This document shows, one piece after another, positions 16,839-25,890 of a DNA stretch of 60,431 nt. The translations under genes and the position numbers were made by a program. Positions within the stretch are counted from its first letter, which is position 1. Each line of letters starts with the position of its first letter. This DNA is from an uncultured bacterium (GTDB lineage Bacteria > Verrucomicrobiota > Lentisphaeria > Victivallales > UBA1829), in assembly GCA_949292215.1 (NCBI GenBank), contig CASEYW010000064.1:1-60431 (forward strand), read 5' to 3'. A model generated the notes under the pieces. The model saw only the letters and a program-made list of their open reading frames with translations, searched no databases and was not told the DNA's origin.

Positions 16839-17368
16839 TGCCGTTTCCCCTGGCATTCGGCATCATTACAGTCTGGCTGACTGTACTGGGATGGTATGAC
16901 TGCTGCTACCGTCGTCTGCCCAACGTTCTGACGCTGGGCGGAGCGGCGGTGTTTCTGTTGATGCGTTTTCTTTCCGGGGGTGTCTCCGGAATGGTAAATG
17001 GGCTGATCGGCGGAGTTATCGGTGGAGGGTTTCTGCTGATTCCATTCCTGATGAGGGGTGCCGGTGCCGGGGATGTGAAACTGTTTTTTGCGGTCGGGAT
17101 TCTGATGGGACTTCCGGCCGTCTTTCCTGTTATGGTCCTTTCGACCATCTTCGGGCTGATTCTAGGATGTTTCATGCTGATTGCAGGAAAAACGGACAGT
17201 GCACGGTTGAAACACTGGTTTCTCTGCTGCACGAATTGGAACTATGACCGGGTGGAGGGAAGAAAACATCTCCCGGAAAAGACAAACGAGGCGGTTCGCA
17301 TTCCGTTTGGAGTCGCGATTGCCGCCGGTACATGGTGTGGATTGATTCTCAATGCGCTGGCAAGGTGA
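16838..17368 (+). CDS. cpaA: A24 prepilin peptidase (CpaA/TadV-like)
   Basis: 176 residues and multi-pass membrane. Aspartyl prepilin peptidase features are Asp21 in GWYDCCYRRLPN and the GxGD motif GAGDVKLFF with Asp near residue 79. It lacks the N-terminal methylase domain of PilD, as usual for CpaA/TadV. It should cleave the Flp-like, TadE-like and TadG-like precursors of this locus at Gly and may also serve the type II pseudopilins elsewhere in the window. ATG overlaps the pilin stop (TAATG). The C-terminus overlaps the next gene by 17 bases. Confidence 0.9.
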   Translation: MPFPLAFGIITVWLTVLGWYDCCYRRLPNVLTLGGAAVFLLMRFLSGGVSGMVNGLIGGVIGGGFLLIPFLMRGAGAGDVKLFFAVGILMGLPAVFPVMVLSTIFGLILGCFMLIAGKTDSARLKHWFLCCTNWNYDRVEGRKHLPEKTNEAVRIPFGVAIAAGTWCGLILNALAR

Positions 17369-18146
17369 CATTCATAATCGGAGAAACGAGCGGGGATCTG
17401 TTCTGATGGAGGCATTGATCTGTCTGCCGATTCTGCTTCTGATCGCTCTTGGCGTCGGACAGTTCGCGCATCTCTGGCTCTGCCGTCAGGTGGTCCAGTA
17501 CGCCGCTTTTTGCGGAGCGCGGGCGACCGTGCCGACGGGAACACACACCATTCAGATCGGAAACGTTCGGATGACCGAAGAGGAAGCTGCTGCGTTGTAT
17601 GCCGCCAGACGTATCTGCGCATTGATCAGTTTCACTCAGATGGACGGTCGGCAGGAATTTCAGCGGAACTGGTTGAAAACTACCGTAAATGAACAGGGAC
17701 TTCTCGGCGGTTCCGGCGGTGTATATGACACCATTCGGAACGGAACCATTCAAGTCGAACGAAACAACGGAGAGCAAACGTCACTTCCCGGCTGGCAGAG
17801 CGGAAAGATCACAATTGCCGTGGCAAAACCGGCGGGAAACAACTGGGTCCGGGCGGTAACTGTCCGGATGGATGTGCCTCTGCTGTTTCCGTTCGCTGGG
17901 CAGATCATGGGAAAATTTTTCTCTCTGTATAATGGAGAAGGTGTATTCGGAATTTATGAGATCCGGGAGAGCAATGCGGCACTGGCTCAGGAAGATCGGA
18001 CGTTTCTCAATCTGGACTACAAGGAGTTCGCAAACTATTTTTTCCCGCATATTCGCTTGTATGAAACCGCTGTGATCGGCAAACCCTTCCTTGCCACCAC
18101 AACAGGGAATCTGCCGGACATCAACGATGTATGGAGAACGGAATAA
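17352..18146 (+). CDS. tadE: TadE-like pseudopilin
   Basis: 264 residues. An N-terminal leader ends NERG, then SVLMEALICLPILLLIALGVGQF: cleavage after Gly with Glu at +5 and a single membrane helix, the TadE pattern. The long extracytoplasmic domain carries a hydrophilic, Asn/Gly-rich region with no domain I recognise. TadE proteins are minor pseudopilins needed for Flp pilus assembly. The start overlaps the end of cpaA. Confidence 0.8.
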   Translation: MRWQGDIHNRRNERGSVLMEALICLPILLLIALGVGQFAHLWLCRQVVQYAAFCGARATVPTGTHTIQIGNVRMTEEEAAALYAARRICALISFTQMDGRQEFQRNWLKTTVNEQGLLGGSGGVYDTIRNGTIQVERNNGEQTSLPGWQSGKITIAVAKPAGNNWVRAVTVRMDVPLLFPFAGQIMGKFFSLYNGEGVFGIYEIRESNAALAQEDRTFLNLDYKEFANYFFPHIRLYETAVIGKPFLATTTGNLPDINDVWRTE

Positions 18147-19918
18147 TGCTACGCGGCGCAAAGATCAAATGGAAACTGCTGCTGTTTGACGACAGCGGAA
18201 TTGCTCTGGCATTCACCCTGGTTGTTTTTCTGTTTCTTGCCTTGATGATCATGTCGGTTTATGCGCTGGGCCACACGGTCCGGCAGAAAATTGAGCTTCA
18301 GGCTGCGGTTGACAATGCCGCTTACGCCGGGGCATTGGTGCAGGCGGATACCCTGAGCCGCATTGCCGTCCTGAACCGTGCTCTGGCATGGACGTATGTG
18401 CAGACAAACCGGAGACATACGGACTATCTGATGAACCGCTACAGCCATGACATTCTCCGCGCATTCTGGTTTGATTCGGATTATGCCAGTCAGTTCGAAC
18501 ATGACAATTCTCCCCGTGCCTGTCCGAGACATCGAAGCCGGAATTATATCGGGAACCGGAATGCTTACGGATGGAACAGCGAAGGCATCGGTCTGGATAT
18601 GATCTCCTCACAGATTCCCGGTTACGGATACAATCGGGACGATCGCAATGTGGCTGGAAGCAGTTCTTTGAACAAGCAGTATGGCGTTTCCAGTTCCTCC
18701 TGGCAATGGGCGTCGCATTATAATATGATTCCGCACGGTGATATTGCGGTATCCAGTTCAAGCCGGAGCGATGGATATCGGATTCGATATATCTACGAGG
18801 CTGCCAGAGACGGCGTTCGCTATCCCACCTTGGAGACGGAAATTTCTGCCGCGAGCAGAAATATGTATTCCATGAACCGGCAGATCCAGGATTTGATTCG
18901 TGAGATGAACCGGAGAATTTTTGAAGCGGTGAGACAGTCCGTCAATGACAATCATACCACCGATTCTTTTCTGCTTCTGGTGGGCGGAATGGCAATCCGC
19001 GAAGGAGATTACCATGCGGATCAGATGGAAGAACGATTGTTTGAATGTCCATCGGAAACGGTGTTCCTTTCCCGACATTACAAATCTGCCCACAGCAGCT
19101 GCAATCAGGATGGCTGGGCTGGTCTGGGCTGGTGGCCTTCCTTTCAGGAATCTGTCATGGGGAAGCGATCCGGTTTTTATCGAGCGTACACCGGAGATTA
19201 TTATGTTCACTCCTGGAAGGTCCAATCGTTCATCTGGGATTGTCAGGATGGATGCAAACAATACGCTCCCGGAGGAAATCCGGATGGAGACTATGCTCCC
19301 GCAACATTGTATACCCGTGCAGCCCGCAGTGTCAGACTGGGATATTTTCCGAATCTGCTCCGTCCGGGCGCTTCGGCAACCGATCCATGGGGAAACTGGG
19401 AGACAGGACTGGGAGCCCAATACTGGAATTACAACCGTTCCATCACGATTCGGCCAAGAGTGCTGCTGTCCAATTTCTTCGGAAAGGATGGAAGCATTGT
19501 TGTCGCGGCGAAACGGCCGGTACAGAATCCCTTTTCACTTCTGTTTGGAAGCCCGGAGGAATCAGAGATCGGATTCTATGGCGCATATCGGTATAAGGAT
19601 GCGGAAGGAATTCCTATGCCGATTGATTTGTGGGCAGTCGCCGCTTCCCGTGCGGGAGTGCGTAATCCTGGAGCTGCCGCGGGAGAATACCATGCCACCT
19701 GGCAGAATGAAGGGGGCTGGAATCTGTTTGTCGATGATTGGGATGCTGTGATCCTTCCTCTGGCAAAGGCCTGGAAGTTCGGAGAAAATGGGAAATGGTC
19801 TGATGCCGGGACTGGGGGAGAGAACGCTTCCGATATTCTTGCTGCGGTCAGAACGGAACTGCGGCCAGTTACATTTACAACCGATTCCAATGAGGTGAAC
19901 TATGATGTGCTTCACTGA
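18146..19918 (+). CDS. tadG: TadG-like pilus assembly protein
   Basis: 590 residues from ATG 18146, which overlaps the previous stop by one base (TAATG) and has GGAG nine bases upstream. The N-terminus has DDSGIALAFTLVVFLFLALMI and then QKIELQAAVDNAAYAGAL, the pattern of the TadE/TadG N-terminal domain (helix followed by Q-x-x-A-D-x-A-A-L-A). The rest is a large extracytoplasmic domain rich in Tyr, Trp, Asn and Ser without von Willebrand motifs that I can see. TadG proteins anchor or initiate Tad pili at the envelope. Confidence 0.78.
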   Translation: MLRGAKIKWKLLLFDDSGIALAFTLVVFLFLALMIMSVYALGHTVRQKIELQAAVDNAAYAGALVQADTLSRIAVLNRALAWTYVQTNRRHTDYLMNRYSHDILRAFWFDSDYASQFEHDNSPRACPRHRSRNYIGNRNAYGWNSEGIGLDMISSQIPGYGYNRDDRNVAGSSSLNKQYGVSSSSWQWASHYNMIPHGDIAVSSSSRSDGYRIRYIYEAARDGVRYPTLETEISAASRNMYSMNRQIQDLIREMNRRIFEAVRQSVNDNHTTDSFLLLVGGMAIREGDYHADQMEERLFECPSETVFLSRHYKSAHSSCNQDGWAGLGWWPSFQESVMGKRSGFYRAYTGDYYVHSWKVQSFIWDCQDGCKQYAPGGNPDGDYAPATLYTRAARSVRLGYFPNLLRPGASATDPWGNWETGLGAQYWNYNRSITIRPRVLLSNFFGKDGSIVVAAKRPVQNPFSLLFGSPEESEIGFYGAYRYKDAEGIPMPIDLWAVAASRAGVRNPGAAAGEYHATWQNEGGWNLFVDDWDAVILPLAKAWKFGENGKWSDAGTGGENASDILAAVRTELRPVTFTTDSNEVNYDVLH

Positions 19919-20588
19919 CCGGATTCTCCGGCAGGATTCCGGCGTCGTTATGATGGAGACGCTCCTTTCTCTGCCGATCTACCTGATTCTCCTTGCCGGA
20001 TTGTTCTGGCTTGGAGATATGGTGACTTCCCGTTCCAGACTGATGATTCTGGATCATGGTAATGTCTGGGCGTTCGGGGTCCGCCACAACGGTCCGGATG
20101 AAACAGCACTGGCGGGAAATGTTTTCGGCTCCCAGCTCGGAAGGACGGACTTTCAGAATGTCTCTTTTCAGGGAAACCGCCGGAACGGAGTGCGGGAGGA
20201 ATGGTGGAAGGAATTCCGGACCGCAGGAAGCGTAACGGTCAAACCAACAGAATTGACCAACAGCGTGATTGCATTTATGAATTTTTTGCAGTCGGACGAT
20301 CCCATGACGGAATCGCCGGAACCCGCCGGACCCGGAATCCCGATGGATGCCAGAAGCGAGGATGCGCCGCTGCCTTTTACACAGAGCATCTATGCAAGAA
20401 GCGATACAAATGCCTGGCGCAGGAACTGGTTGAATGGGGAAGATCTCTGTACAAGTAACGGGCCAGGCTGGGTTGTTATTCAGAATGAAAAATTTGCGGC
20501 GGAATCCGAAGGTCGGAAAGATAGCGGGAGTCCGGTGTTTCATTATCTGCGTCACGGCGGCGGAAGCGCCTATACTTATGTGTATTGA
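19902..20588 (+). CDS. second TadE-like pseudopilin
   Basis: 228 residues. Leader ...RQDSG, then VVMMETLLSLPIYLILLAGLFWLGD: cleavage Gly, Glu at +5 and one membrane helix, as in TadE/TadF proteins. It shares the G-x-V-M-M-E string with both Flp-like pilins. GAGG lies six bases before ATG and the start overlaps tadG by 17 bases. The periplasmic domain is Trp- and Asn-rich and not recognised. It may take the TadF place. Confidence 0.72.
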   Translation: MMCFTDRILRQDSGVVMMETLLSLPIYLILLAGLFWLGDMVTSRSRLMILDHGNVWAFGVRHNGPDETALAGNVFGSQLGRTDFQNVSFQGNRRNGVREEWWKEFRTAGSVTVKPTELTNSVIAFMNFLQSDDPMTESPEPAGPGIPMDARSEDAPLPFTQSIYARSDTNAWRRNWLNGEDLCTSNGPGWVVIQNEKFAAESEGRKDSGSPVFHYLRHGGGSAYTYVY

Positions 20589-20605
20589 GATTCAGGGTTG
20601 ATGAG

Positions 20606-20932
20606 ATGCGTAAGACAACAGGGATTCTTTTCTGTGCAATATTGCTGACATTCTCCATCATGGGGCTCCCCGGGGGCTGGCAGGAGAGCGGGGAAGTGAA
20701 GTTCAGCTACGCGTATGCACGAACCTGGTTCGGATATCAGATGCGGAAACAGGGCTGGAGTTGCCGGCTCGGATTCACCTCTGGTGAAAAACGGGATATG
20801 GAGCACAGCATCTGGCAAAAAGGCAATCGGGAACTTCAGTTGATGATCTGGAGAATTGATTCGAACAGAACCGGATATGCCAAAGGCGAAATTCCAAACG
20901 AAAACCACAGGCGGAAAACAGGAAAACGATGA
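20606..20932 (+). CDS. small exported hypothetical protein
   Basis: 108 residues from ATG 20606 (a TTG start at 20585 would overlap the previous stop). An N-terminal hydrophobic segment (TTGILFCAILLTFSIMGL) looks like a signal peptide or anchor. The rest is basic, with aromatic pairs (YAYARTWFGYQM) and two Cys or fewer. No family is recognised. The stop overlaps the kinase ATG (ATGA), so the two are translationally coupled. It is probably a periplasmic accessory of the pilus locus. Confidence 0.6.
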   Translation: MRKTTGILFCAILLTFSIMGLPGGWQESGEVKFSYAYARTWFGYQMRKQGWSCRLGFTSGEKRDMEHSIWQKGNRELQLMIWRIDSNRTGYAKGEIPNENHRRKTGKR

Positions 20933-23337
20933 GCATGGATTCAGGGAAAAGCATATCGCCTATGACATCGGTGGACAGTTCTCTTTCCGCACGGAAGCGG
21001 GTTCGCTATGTGCTGCCGCAGGGGTGCCTCATCGGAGGAATCTATGAAATTGTCAAACCGCTCGGGCATGGAGGAATGGGAGAGGTGTACCTTGCCAGGC
21101 ACACAAAACTGGACATTTACCGGGCAATCAAAATCCTGCTGCCGAAAATTGCCGCATCGAATTCCATTTTTACAACTCGTTTTATGCGCGAGGCTCGTCT
21201 GGCAATTCAGCTGGAACATCCGAATATCATCAATGTGATGGATGCGAATCGTGATGAGGAACTGTCCATTTATTATATTGTAATGGAATATGTTGACGGT
21301 GGAACCGTCAGGAATCTGATCCGCCGGAACGGTGCGTTTGCTGAAAAGGAGGCTCTGAAAATCATTCTTTGCGTTGCCCGTGCGCTGGAGGCCGCCGAGA
21401 AACATAAAATTGTGCACCGGGACATCAAACCGGACAATATTATGCTGACGAAGGATAATATGGTCAAACTTGCCGATCTGGGGATTGCCAAATCCACCGG
21501 AGATCACAGCGAGGTCGGCTCCCCTGTGACGGAGGCTCTGATCGGTACTCCCGCGTATGTTGCTCCTGAGCAGGCACGAAACGCTCAGGAGGTCGATTGC
21601 CGGGCGGATATTTATTCTCTCGGTGTGACTCTTTACGAGATGCTTGCGGCGGAAAAACCCTATAAAGGGAAATCAAGTTGCGAAATCCTGAAACAGATAT
21701 TTGAGTCTCCCGTTCCGGATATCCGCAAGAAAAATCCGCTGGTCAGCGATGCTGTCGCCGAGCTGATTTTTGAATCCATGGCGAAGGATCGGAACGATCG
21801 CCCGCGGAACTGGACTGTTTTCTGCAAAAAAGTTTCCGCGATTTTGAATGAGAGTGAACCTGCCGTGAATGATGCTTCCTGCGAGAGGGTGGCGGAGGGA
21901 AGCATGGCTGGAGGGAAACAGGCACCCTCTTCTGAAATTGCTTCGAACTGGAAAAAGATCTTACGTTATGGAATTCCTTCGCTTTTCGGGTTCGGATTCT
22001 GCATGCTGCTGATGAGCGGGTTGCTTTCCCCCGGCACTTTGACAAAATGGGAAGAGGAATTCACACTTGCCGTGATCCCCGAAAAATACCGCACGGAGTG
22101 TGAGAAGTACCATCTGCGTCCACCATTGAATTTCATTTTGATGAAGGATGTGCAAAAAGAGGTATGGATCAATCAGAACAAGCCGCAGAAAGCACCGCCT
22201 CCGGCGCCGATCACAGTCCGTTCCAAGTCCGACGACGGGGATGAGACTCCGAATACGGATGAATACAAAGGCCGGGGAGCTCTCTCTTTCGAATCGGATT
22301 CTTCTCCGGAGATCGAAAACTGGCTGAAACGGAAACAATATGAACTGGAGGTTTCCAGCAAACGAATCGGGAAAATGTCGATTGCTCTTCCCGGAACCCT
22401 GGAGGTTCCCGCCGGACGATATCGATTGAAAATGTCTCTTCCGGAATGTAAAGCCTTTCCTGAGATTCCTGTCGATTTGAAGCGGGATGAGAAACAGAAG
22501 ATCAGAGTCAGGGTGGTACCGCTGGACGCTACTGTGAAGATCAAATGCAACATTCCGGAATTCGAGGTCTGGTGGAGTGACGAATGGCTGAAATCCCGGG
22601 AATTGAAAATCGAAGCCCTGCGCAATTTCGATCTGGTGCTTCGGGCTCCCGGATACAAGACGCATACGACAACGCTGAAACTTCAGCCGGGAGAGAGCAG
22701 AAATGTTCATGTTGCTCTGGAGCGTCTTCAGAATGGACGCCGCCATGATACCCGGAAAATGGCGGATGCGGATGCCGCTTACGAGAAGAAAAATTATGCG
22801 ACTGCCAAGAAACTGTATCTGGAAGAGGCGGAGCAGGGGAATCCCCTGGCGAACTATCGTCTGGGGGAAATCTATGAACATGGCTACGGAGAATGGTTTG
22901 CGAACAAGGAAAAAGCCTATCGCCATTACCGGATGGCTGCGGATCAGGATGTTGCAGCGGCCATGTACAAAGTCGGAGAATTCCATGAAAAAGGGCTCGG
23001 AAACGTTGTGAGGAATGAGAAGGAGGCTCTGAACTGGTACCGGCGCGGGGCGGAGTTGGAACATATCGGTTGTCTGAATAAAATCGGGCGTTTTTATGAG
23101 AATGGTCGCGGGGGGCTGGAACGTGCCCCGGAGAGGGCGGTCGTTTATTATCTTCGGGGTGCTTCCAGGGACAATGCGGAATCGCAATATTTTCTGGGGC
23201 GTCTCTACGAGGGGAGAATGCTGGCGGAACCGTCGGAACGCAAGCGGGAATCGTTCCGCAGGCAGGCAAGACACTGGTATGAGGAGGCCGCAAGGAAGGG
23301 ATATCTGGATGCGAGAGATAAGATTCGGGCACTGTGA
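20929..23337 (+). CDS. membrane Ser/Thr protein kinase with PEGA-like and Sel1 repeats
   Basis: 802 residues. The cytoplasmic kinase domain spans ~36-305: glycine loop LGHGGMGEVY, AIKIL Lys, HRDIKPDN catalytic loop, ADLGIAKS (DLG for DFG) and TPAYVAPEQ. All catalytic residues are present, so it should be active. One membrane helix lies near 347-367 (FGFGFCMLLMSGLL). The periplasmic part has PEGA-like beta modules (~440-600: VPAGRYRLKMSLP, LRAPGYKTHTTTL) and about five Sel1/TPR-like repeats (~605-795: ANYRLGEIYEHGYG). This is a sensor kinase layout with Sel1/PEGA in place of PASTA. It lies inside the Tad locus and probably phosphorylates Thr sites read by the FHA proteins encoded downstream. 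Confidence 0.9.
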   Translation: MSMDSGKSISPMTSVDSSLSARKRVRYVLPQGCLIGGIYEIVKPLGHGGMGEVYLARHTKLDIYRAIKILLPKIAASNSIFTTRFMREARLAIQLEHPNIINVMDANRDEELSIYYIVMEYVDGGTVRNLIRRNGAFAEKEALKIILCVARALEAAEKHKIVHRDIKPDNIMLTKDNMVKLADLGIAKSTGDHSEVGSPVTEALIGTPAYVAPEQARNAQEVDCRADIYSLGVTLYEMLAAEKPYKGKSSCEILKQIFESPVPDIRKKNPLVSDAVAELIFESMAKDRNDRPRNWTVFCKKVSAILNESEPAVNDASCERVAEGSMAGGKQAPSSEIASNWKKILRYGIPSLFGFGFCMLLMSGLLSPGTLTKWEEEFTLAVIPEKYRTECEKYHLRPPLNFILMKDVQKEVWINQNKPQKAPPPAPITVRSKSDDGDETPNTDEYKGRGALSFESDSSPEIENWLKRKQYELEVSSKRIGKMSIALPGTLEVPAGRYRLKMSLPECKAFPEIPVDLKRDEKQKIRVRVVPLDATVKIKCNIPEFEVWWSDEWLKSRELKIEALRNFDLVLRAPGYKTHTTTLKLQPGESRNVHVALERLQNGRRHDTRKMADADAAYEKKNYATAKKLYLEEAEQGNPLANYRLGEIYEHGYGEWFANKEKAYRHYRMAADQDVAAAMYKVGEFHEKGLGNVVRNEKEALNWYRRGAELEHIGCLNKIGRFYENGRGGLERAPERAVVYYLRGASRDNAESQYFLGRLYEGRMLAEPSERKRESFRRQARHWYEEAARKGYLDARDKIRAL

Positions 23338-23480
23338 ACATACAACAGAAACAACAGAAGGAGGGAGAAATACCAGGGGCTCAAGAATGGGAAAGAGGGC
23401 CTTTGCAATGTCGGCGGTTCCTGTCAGTGAACTGAAACAGAGAAAAACGACCTCATAACACGAGGAAAATGGAATAACGT

Positions 23481-24260
23481 ATGGCAGGCAATAAGAAAAA
23501 TATGATTCCATTGGTTCTTGCCGTTGTGCTGGCTCTTGCCGCGGTGTTCGCGGTGAACCGGCTGATCGGACAGAAAGCACCAATGAGCGGAGAGGAAATG
23601 ATTGAGGTGGTTGTCGCCGCCCGCAATCTGGCTCCGGAGGAATTGATCAACGAAGGGGCTGTTACGAAGAAACTGATCCCGCGTTCGGCCGCGCCGTCAA
23701 AAGCCATCGGCTGGAATCAGAACTCCATGATATTGAATCAAAAAATGAAAGCTTCGGTTTCCAGAGGCGATTACATTGTTTTGGATGACATTGGCGTGGG
23801 GCGCGGTCTCAGTGACATGGTCGGCGACGGAGAGTGGGCGGTTTCCATCAGTCTGAACGGCGGAGCGATTACCAGTCGTCTGCGTCCCGGCGATGAAATT
23901 GCCATTCTCGGCACCTACACGTTGAGAGAGAAGAAGAAGTCTTCCGTGGTAGGTCAGGAGAGCAAGGAAGTTTCCCGGAAAATTACGATTGTAATTCTGC
24001 CAAGAGTGAGAATCCTTGCTCTGGACGGAAACCGTCAGCAGGGAGGCGACGAGTTCGTTCTGGCATTGCCGCCGGCACAGGCGCAAATGCTTCTTGCTGC
24101 GCAGGAACAGGGAATCGCCCTTTCACCGGCGCTGCGCAAGCCGCATGACGAATCGAACCTGAATCGGACGACCAGCGGGCTGGTCGATGCGGAAACATTC
24201 AACAATCTGGCGGTCGGAGTGGAACGGACACTCATTCCGGCTGTCCCAACAAAAAAATAA
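23481..24260 (+). CDS. cpaB: CpaB/RcpC-like pilus assembly protein
   Basis: 259 residues. An N-terminal membrane anchor (MIPLVLAVVLALAAVFAVNRLI), a SAF-like domain at ~35-110 (EVVVAARNLAPEELI, VSRGDYIVLDDI) and a beta-rich domain with LNGGAITSRLRPGDEIAIL, as in RcpC/CpaB. It acts in the periplasm and supports the secretin channel. A gap of 143 bases follows the kinase. The next gene is the secretin, the usual cpaB-cpaC order. Confidence 0.9.
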   Translation: MAGNKKNMIPLVLAVVLALAAVFAVNRLIGQKAPMSGEEMIEVVVAARNLAPEELINEGAVTKKLIPRSAAPSKAIGWNQNSMILNQKMKASVSRGDYIVLDDIGVGRGLSDMVGDGEWAVSISLNGGAITSRLRPGDEIAILGTYTLREKKKSSVVGQESKEVSRKITIVILPRVRILALDGNRQQGGDEFVLALPPAQAQMLLAAQEQGIALSPALRKPHDESNLNRTTSGLVDAETFNNLAVGVERTLIPAVPTKK

Positions 24261-24275
24261 CAGAAGGGAAAAACA

Positions 24276-25868
24276 ATGAAACATTTAGGAGTGGTCCTGG
24301 CATTTCTCGGCATGGTATGCTCTCTGATCGGGGCAGAGGCAAAAAATCTGCGGATTCCCGTAGGGTCTCTGGTGGTCGAAGAGGTTCCGTTCAAGATTGA
24401 AAACGTAAGCGTCAGCAGCCCCGGACTGGTGCGTGTGGAGATCATTTCGGACAATGGAAGACAGTTCCGGATCAGCGGGCTCAAAACCGGTATTACCGAT
24501 GTTCAGCTTCTCGGCGGCGGAATGTCGCAGGTTTACAAAGTAACTGTTTCCGATGATCTGCGGGAAATGCTGAACTCTCTGAAACGCGATCTTGATGCGG
24601 TTCCGGAGGTCGATATTTCCATGAACAACGGAAAACTTGTCCTGAAAGGCGAATTGAGCAGCATCGCCAATCAGACCTTGAAAGATAAAGTGGTCAAATC
24701 CTACGGCAGTGTGGTTCTTGATTTGACTACGTTCCGTCCGACGCCGGAAGTCATGCTCGGGCTTCAGAAGAATTTCGAAAAAGCCGGGTTCAAGGTTGTC
24801 CGGAACGCCAAAGAGGCTCATCCCGGCGAGATTTCCATTACTCAGGTCGGAGAAATGCTGACGGTCAGCGGTTCCGTCTACGGACCGGATGATCTGAAAA
24901 AGATCAACAGCATTCTTTCCGCCCAGCCGTGGCTGACGGTCAATTCCGCCAACAGCACCGGCAATCAGCACAAGGTTCAGGCGTATGTCAATGTACAGGT
25001 CCTGCCGGTCATGCTGCAGATTGATATCATCCACATTGCACTTTCCCAGAATGAAATTCAGCAGATCGGCAACCAGATTTCCGGTCTTGATAACATCCTG
25101 TGGGGCAACCTGAATCTGGACGGTGCACTTTCCGCATTGAAAATGCGCGGTCTGCCGACGACGTTCGGCGGCGGTAATTCTCCCGGTGGTGCGGTCCCCG
25201 GAACCGGTGGAGCCGCCTGGATGCAGGGAGGCGGAATGCTGAGCGGAGCTCTGGCGTTCCTGGGCGGAAACGGTGTTTCCCGTGCAAGACGCGCCGGGTT
25301 CCTGACCTTCAAAAGCAATGACACCCCCCAGTTCCGGAAACTGCATAACGGAGGAACTCTGTATATGAGTTCCGTCGGAGTTCCCGGAGGTACCGTTGTC
25401 ACGACTTTGACGGAAATCCAGTACGGACTGATCCTGGAGGTAAAAGGCGGACTCACCGGCGTTGATACCGTTTCCATTGAATTGAAACAGGAACTCAGCT
25501 ATCCGGAAAACTCTGCAATTTCAGGGGTACAGGTTGATTTGAAGAAATTCTCGACCACCAATTCCATCACCTGCAAACTCGGCGAACCGATCGCGGTTGG
25601 CGGTTTGAAGGAGTTCATTCAGGAAAATACAAATTCGGATTCCATTCCCTATCTGCGCAACATCCCCGGACTGAAATGGCTGATTGCCCAGGAGAAGGAT
25701 ACCTTCAAGGATGATGAAATCCTGACCCTGATCTGTGTCAGAAAAATGGTGCCGGCCGGAAGCGTGGACCCCGTCGCTGTTGAACTGGATAAGATGAAAC
25801 AGGCCGAGGACAAAGTCATGAGGGAACGGAACGAAGAACGTCAGAACCGCGGCTGGTGGTTCTGGTGA
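24276..25868 (+). CDS. cpaC: CpaC/RcpA-like Tad secretin
   Basis: 530 residues with a signal peptide (LGVVLAFLGMVCSLIGAEA). An N-terminal pilus-assembly N domain is followed by BON-like alpha/beta modules (~85-230). The secretin domain lies in the C-terminal half, with VTTLTEIQYGLILEVKGGL and the hallmark IPYLRNIPGLKWLIAQE near the end. A Gly-rich stretch at ~300-335 may be the gate loop. It forms the outer-membrane pore for the pilus. No CpaD-like lipoprotein follows. Confidence 0.93.
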   Translation: MKHLGVVLAFLGMVCSLIGAEAKNLRIPVGSLVVEEVPFKIENVSVSSPGLVRVEIISDNGRQFRISGLKTGITDVQLLGGGMSQVYKVTVSDDLREMLNSLKRDLDAVPEVDISMNNGKLVLKGELSSIANQTLKDKVVKSYGSVVLDLTTFRPTPEVMLGLQKNFEKAGFKVVRNAKEAHPGEISITQVGEMLTVSGSVYGPDDLKKINSILSAQPWLTVNSANSTGNQHKVQAYVNVQVLPVMLQIDIIHIALSQNEIQQIGNQISGLDNILWGNLNLDGALSALKMRGLPTTFGGGNSPGGAVPGTGGAAWMQGGGMLSGALAFLGGNGVSRARRAGFLTFKSNDTPQFRKLHNGGTLYMSSVGVPGGTVVTTLTEIQYGLILEVKGGLTGVDTVSIELKQELSYPENSAISGVQVDLKKFSTTNSITCKLGEPIAVGGLKEFIQENTNSDSIPYLRNIPGLKWLIAQEKDTFKDDEILTLICVRKMVPAGSVDPVAVELDKMKQAEDKVMRERNEERQNRGWWFW

Positions 25869-25890
25869 TTCCCGGAAAAAGGAGTTTTTC

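Noticed and set aside
23387..23458. 23-residue frame (MGKRAFAMSAVP...) between kinase and cpaB
   Set aside because: It is too short, has a weak ribosome site and no recognisable character; it may be just spacer.
21961..23583. 540-residue open frame on minus
   Set aside because: It lies antisense to the kinase gene, which has unmistakable catalytic motifs.
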